From Colletotrichum lupini (taxonomy: Eukaryota; Ascomycota; Sordariomycetes; Glomerellales; Glomerellaceae): DNA of 64,000 nt. Made by a program: the position numbers and the translations under genes. Location: positions 6,324,001 through 6,388,000 of the forward strand of contig NC_064678.1 of assembly GCF_023278565.1 (NCBI RefSeq), given 5' to 3'. Below the pieces are notes generated by a model, which searched no databases, was not told the origin of the DNA, and saw nothing but the letters and a program-made list of their open reading frames with translations. Shown piece after piece: positions 60,104 through 64,000 of the stretch; within the stretch, counting starts at the first letter, position 1; each line of letters starts with the position of its first letter.

Positions 60104-61242
60104 ATGTCCGGACTTCTCACCCTCGTTCTGCCTTTGCTGGCTTTGCCAGCCATCCAAGCTTGCCCGACAAAGTATCATAATGCTACCACGGCTTGCGCTC
60201 AGGTGACCGGGAATCAGACCGTCAACTCATTCCAGCTGTACCCCGAGAACGCAGACTTCGACACCAAGCGCTGTGTGGCCTACTTCAGGTAAGGTTCCCT
60301 CAGTCCATACCGAGAGACGCTCACCGCGACGGAAAAGTGCTATAAGCTAACCCTGTTAGTGTCCTCTACAATGCCAGTGTCGCTGCCTGGAACCCTACCA
60401 CGTCCGAAATCCAAACCATCGAGATCCCAGGCCTGAGCTTCAACCCCGAACTTCACTCCAGCGGCGTCCGCGTCGATCCCCTCGACCGCCTCTCTATCAT
60501 CATCGATGCCGGCTCCGCCTTCGACACTGGCGGCCAGAACATCACGGGCGACAACATCCTCGTCAAGTACGATCTCACCAAAAAGGAGGTGCTGTGGCAG
60601 CGCAACCTGACCGAGGTCACCGGCGGCGTGTACGGCGGCTTCCAAGACACTGCTCACGGCCCCGACGGCACCACGTACGCCCTCGGCACGTTCCCCAGCA
60701 GCATCATCCGCATCAGCCCCGACGGCTCCAAGGCCGTTGCGTGGTACCTCAAGACGCCCGCCAATCATTCCATCCACGGACTCTCCGGGCTCGTGTCCTC
60801 CCCCGACGGGAAGGCGCTCCTCGTCGCCGATAGCTCGGACGGTCAGCTCTACCGGTTCGACACCGCCAATGCCACGGGCTCGACGCCGGTCCGGGTCCCT
60901 CTTACTTCGGCGGACACCATCGGCGCAGCGCTCGACGGCGTTTCGATCCCCTCCCGCTACAACGGAACCGTCATCCTCGTCTCCGATAACGAAAAGGGAA
61001 CGGTGGTACTGCACTCGGCCGATGCTAAGTGGGAGTCCGCTGCTGTCATAGGAACCGTGCCCAACGCGTACCTGGCTGATGGAGGCTCGACAGTGACGAC
61101 TGTGCAGATCGGTGGCAGCGTCTACTCTGTAACGGAATACTTTGGTGACGCCAAGGTCGCGGGAACGCTGGCCGGCAACCGAACTGAGTGGCCGTTGGTT
61201 GATATCACCGCCAACATCAACGGGTTCCTTGCTGGCCAGTAA
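60104..61242 (+). CDS. Secreted beta-propeller-like protein (Mala s 1/Tri14-like)
   Basis: Exons 60104-60288 and 60360-61242. The 71-nt intron (GTAAGG..TTAG) restores VAYFSVLYN. The product is 355 residues. A signal peptide (MSGLLTLVLPLLALPAIQAC, cleavage about residue 19) and at least seven N-glycosylation sites (NAT, NQT, NAS, NIT, NLT, NHS, NGT, NRT) indicate secretion. Repeated blade-like pieces (GVRVDPLDRLSIIIDAG, GPDGTTYALGTFPSSIIRI, GLVSSPDGKALLVADSSDG, GTVILVSDNEKGTVVLHS) match six-bladed SMP-30/NHL-type propellers. Composition and layout recall the fungal family including Malassezia allergen Mala s 1 and trichothecene-cluster protein Tri14; the assignment is from memory and not a computed hit. 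A possible TATAA lies at 60007-60011. Activity unknown. It follows the multicopper oxidase on the same strand. Confidence 0.8.
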
Positions 61243-61810
61243 GGGCTGGGCGAAAGGAAGCTGGGAACTAGCTGTCATTACCAAATAGAAGCTGCAGCTG
61301 CAGTGATTACGATAGATTCATAGACCTTAAAGATGTTGGAAGCGACGTCGTCACCTGTCACGCAAACTCCTCCATTTTTCTACATGTTAACTGAAACTTT
61401 GACACAATCCTGGCACACTTAGGTATAGTCAGAATGCCAGTCCCAGTCGGTCTAGAGCTTGAATACGCACCAGAAGCTTCATGCCTTTGACAGGCGTGGA
61501 CCGCTCTAGCGGTTGGGAGTGGTGGCTGTAAAACCATTCCGGAAGTGAAAGTCAACGTGCATACAACTGCTGACCCAGGAGATTGGTTTGACAGCCCACA
61601 ACTAGATTTTATCTCTCCACTAATATTCTGCTGGCAATCCTTCAATCCTCAATCACATTGCTGACCACCACTCTAGGGATTGGCAGGCACCAGTATTCGT
61701 GCTTACACAGACAGGGATGGCTGCGGTGGTATACGCTAGCTTGACGCCCGTCAGCACTTAACGATAATACAAAGGAGTAGTGCAATCAGGGGGGAATTCC
61801 AGCACAAGTA
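61243..61810. other. 3' flank of the propeller gene
   Basis: Probable 3' UTR and short spacer before the transposon. No gene seen. Confidence 0.5.
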
Positions 61811-61845
61811 CAGTGGGATGTCAAAAGTTCGTATACACCCCACTA
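61811..61845 (+). repeat. Left terminal inverted repeat of the Tc1/pogo-like element
   Basis: It matches the reverse complement of 63186-63220 at 33 of 35 positions. It contains a further inverted pair, AGTGGGATGT and ACACCCCACT (one mismatch), 13 bp apart. Confidence 0.85.
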
Positions 61846-63164
61846 TTATCCCCAATTACCCAACCTCCTACATTTTTACTACTATACTTTGACTAGCCGC
61901 AGAACTATTAATTTTTTAATTTATATAGCGAAAGTATATATAAAAAAAAGCCCTAAGTTCGCTATTTAGTATTATATATATTAACTACGTATATAAATTA
62001 TTATTATAAGTCGGCGCAGTAGGGAGTTAATTAAACTCTAAATCTTCTTTAATAATATAGCCTCTTATACTACCCTTAATTACTATTTAAACTCTTTTAT
62101 ATTTAACTTATTCTTCCTTAAAATAAATATTTTCAAGTATAGTTTACGTAAGTTAAACTTTATTATATACTAGTAATACTTAATTAGGTTAAGGTTTAGT
62201 AAATATAGGGGCTATTTAAAGTAGGAAATCCTATAGGCTATAAGCTACTCTATTATCCGCTTTATAATATAAATAGAGGTATTATCTTATATAAAATAAC
62301 GTATATCGTTTATATATAGTAAATACCCTTTTTCTAAGTAATCTATATAGCTATTTATATTATACCCTTATTATTAAAAGCGGTTATTATAAATAAAGAA
62401 GACTAATTTAGAGTAACTATTCTTTTATATTATTACTTATATTATAATAAATATATTCGCCTTAACGTAACTAATAAGGTTAATAAATCTCTTTTTTTAG
62501 CAGTCTTTTAGTAACCTAAAGACCTATTTAGTTAGAGTAGAAGTATTATTTTAATAAGACGACTTATTAGAGAACTAGTACTAAAATTATTAAGAATTAA
62601 TAAATAAATCTCTATATAAGGTCTTCGTACTAAACTATATATTATTATTAATTTTTCTAAGTTTTAGATCTAGTTTTTTATAAATTCGAGCCTTTTAGTT
62701 ACTATTTTTAGTATTATAAAGGGTCTCTTTATAGCTCTTTATTTACAGTAGCTTACTTTTTTAAGAATACGCTTAATAATATTAAAGCTAGCCTAGCCTT
62801 ATTACTTAGTAACTAGCTCGAAATACGGCTATTAATAGTTAATTTAAGTAAATCTAATTATAAAGCGTTTTTCTTTATTAAAAAGATTCTTTAGCCTTTT
62901 TTCCTAGGGTAGGGACTTAAAGTTATTACCTAAATTAAAGCGATAGACTATTTTTTATATAATTAAATATAATAAGTTAAAAAGTACTATAACCTCGTAA
63001 TAGCTCTTTTTAATTATAATAAGTATAATAATCGTTACTTATTAGACTTTTATAAGTTCATAATTAGCCTTATAGCTTCTTATTATTTAAGAGTAAAAAG
63101 CTTATAAATTAGTCTCTATTTACTAAAGATATAGGATATAAAAAGGAAAAGTAATGTTAAGGAG

Positions 63165-63186
63165 AAAACGCGTCGGCACGCGTTTT
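63165..63186. repeat. Perfect hairpin with two ACGCGT boxes
   Basis: AAAACGCGT and ACGCGTTTT flank a CGGC loop, immediately inside the right end of the transposon. ACGCGT is the MCB box bound by MBF. The GC-rich sequence has escaped RIP although the neighbouring interior has not. Its left counterpart at the other end of the element is not visible. Confidence 0.65.
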
Positions 63187-63220
63187 AGTGGGGTGTACAC
63201 GAACTTTTGACACCCCACTG
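63186..63220 (-). repeat. Right terminal inverted repeat of the Tc1/pogo-like element
   Basis: Reverse complement of the left end with two mismatches. Here the internal inverted pair AGTGGGGTGT and ACACCCCACT is perfect, so this end probably shows the unmutated state. Confidence 0.85.
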
Positions 63221-63347
63221 TACTTCCTACGAACGCGAAACCAGATAAGTTGAATACATCCGTTGCCCCAGGCATTTGAAGTTATCATCTCGATCCACGT
63301 TGCTTCTCCGGCGATCTTCGTGTGTTCGTGCCAAACCCCCACTAAGG

Positions 63348-64000
63348 ATGGAATCTCAGAGCAAGCGCGTCGCCGTCGTCGGCGCAGGTAAGAGAAACTC
63401 CGAAGTAGCCCCTTCATGAATATGACAAGGACGCTAACGACGCCCAGGACCTAGCGGTCTTGTCGCCATCAAAGAATGCCTTGCAGCGGGCCTGGAGGTG
63501 CTGTGCTTCGAGCGCGCGCCCGCGCTCGGCGGGCTCTGGCTTTACAACCCGGATCCGAGTGCAGAGACGAGCTCCGGCATGTACCCCGGTGTCATGCTCA
63601 ACTCCTGCCGGTTGACCACGGGCTACAGTGATTTCCCGATTGATCCGGCGCGGTACCCGATCTACTACTCCCACAAGCTCCATCTGCGGTACTTGAATGA
63701 GTACGCTGCGCATTTTGCCCTTGAGAAGCACATCCGTTACGAGACGACAGTCGTGGGATGCGAGCCTCGCAAGGAGGGCGGCTGGGAGGTGAGGGTCCGT
63801 AGGGGAAGCGAGAAGGATGGCAACGGGGAAGAAGTGCTCGCATTTGATGCTCTGATTTGCGGAACTGGCATTATCAGCAAGCCCTTCGTCCCCGAATACA
63901 AGGGAAGAGAGTCCTTTAAGGGTGAAGTGCTACATAGTCGTTCCTATCGCAAGCCTAGCGCCTACGAGGGCAAGAAGGTCATCCTCGTCGGTCTTGGGTC
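63348..64000 (+). CDS. Flavin-containing monooxygenase, 5' part (cut by window end)
   Basis: FAD- and NADPH-dependent monooxygenase that oxygenates soft nucleophiles (N or S centres) of small molecules. Exon 1 is 63348-63387 and exon 2 starts at 63448. The 60-nt intron (GTAAGA..CCAG, branch-like GCTAACG) splits the FAD-binding motif VGAG/PSGL. About 198 residues are visible. Next come FERAPALGGLWLYNP, a region with MLNSCRLTTGYSDFPID, then the FMO-identifying motif FKGEVLHSRSY (FxGxxxHSxxY), and KVILVGLG, the start of the NADPH-binding motif, at the edge. The start codon is the first ATG in frame, directly upstream of the FAD motif. A RIP-degraded transposon lies 127 bp upstream, so part of its original promoter may be displaced. 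Substrate unknown. Confidence 0.9.

Larger units (their letters stand above)
61811..63220. mobile_element. Tc1/mariner (Fot1/pogo-like) element, RIP-degraded, 1410 bp
   Basis: Ends are 35-bp inverted repeats (61811-61845 and 63186-63220) that begin CAGTGGG and differ at two positions. The element is bounded by the dinucleotide TA (61809-61810 and 63221-63222), the target site of Tc1/mariner elements. The interior, about 61860-63160, is AT-rich with CpA/TpG depletion, and no transposase frame survives. Length is below the about 1.9 kb of Fot1, so an internal deletion is possible. One of the two mismatches between the ends (GTGTAC versus GTATAC) is a TpG-to-TpA change as RIP produces. It sits between the propeller gene and the FMO, 127 bp upstream of the FMO start. 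Confidence 0.85.

Noticed and set aside
60340..61284. 314-codon minus-strand frame antisense to the propeller gene
   Set aside because: Antisense shadow of a GC-biased exon; the plus strand has signal peptide, intron and repeat structure.

Overview
The window is nuclear DNA of a filamentous ascomycete, most likely a Sordariomycete. The evidence is short introns (about 55-215 bp) with GT..AG ends, gene families typical of moulds (APSES factor, AKR7-type reductase, 2EXR protein, streptogrisin-like secreted protease, abr1-like multicopper oxidase, FMO), and AT-rich repeat blocks almost lacking CpA/TpG while keeping CpG. That last pattern is the signature of repeat-induced point mutation (RIP). 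The genus cannot be fixed from the sequence alone.

Layout. 1-3965 is a RIP-degraded repeat that ends abruptly against the 3' half of an MFS transporter gene (3972-4955). A housekeeping-like block follows: a DMT/EamA-type membrane transporter (minus, 6357-7961), an aldo-keto reductase with a 21-nt microexon (minus, 9393-10560), and, divergent from it, an Mbp1-type APSES/ankyrin cell-cycle factor (plus, 11787-14071). A gene-poor stretch runs from 14.1 to 24.4 kb; its only clear element is an 860-bp RIP-affected, hAT-like MITE (22374-23233) with 26-bp perfect terminal inverted repeats and an 8-bp target duplication. An unrecognised single-pass membrane protein lies at 24450-25511. A second gene-poor stretch (25.5-37.9 kb) holds decayed coding fragments, a 36-nt poly-C tract with a GC-rich island, and simple repeats.

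The right half contains a glutamine-rich low-complexity protein with a long pyrimidine-rich leader (37929-39638), a DltE-like short-chain dehydrogenase convergent with it (40405-41355), a 2EXR-type pseudogene (42833-43540), a small three-exon coiled-coil protein (43953-44947), a 71-72-bp minisatellite (about 48157-48470), and then a streptogrisin/CHY1-like secreted serine protease (48723-49856). After 5 kb without a convincing gene come a secreted multicopper oxidase (54951-56859), a secreted beta-propeller-like protein (60104-61242), a RIP-degraded 1410-bp Tc1/pogo-like element with 35-bp inverted repeats (61811-63220), and the first 650 bp of a flavin monooxygenase cut by the window edge (63348-64000).

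How the genes work together: no complete pathway or cluster backbone (PKS, NRPS or terpene synthase) is visible. The right end groups two secreted or oxidative proteins and an FMO, which could be the edge of a secondary-metabolism or pigment locus, but this is inference. I found no defence system, CRISPR array or RNA gene. The most distinctive content is the two transposon remnants with unusually structured ends, the microexon carrying a catalytic residue, and the probable bacterial-origin protease next to a coding-like minisatellite.
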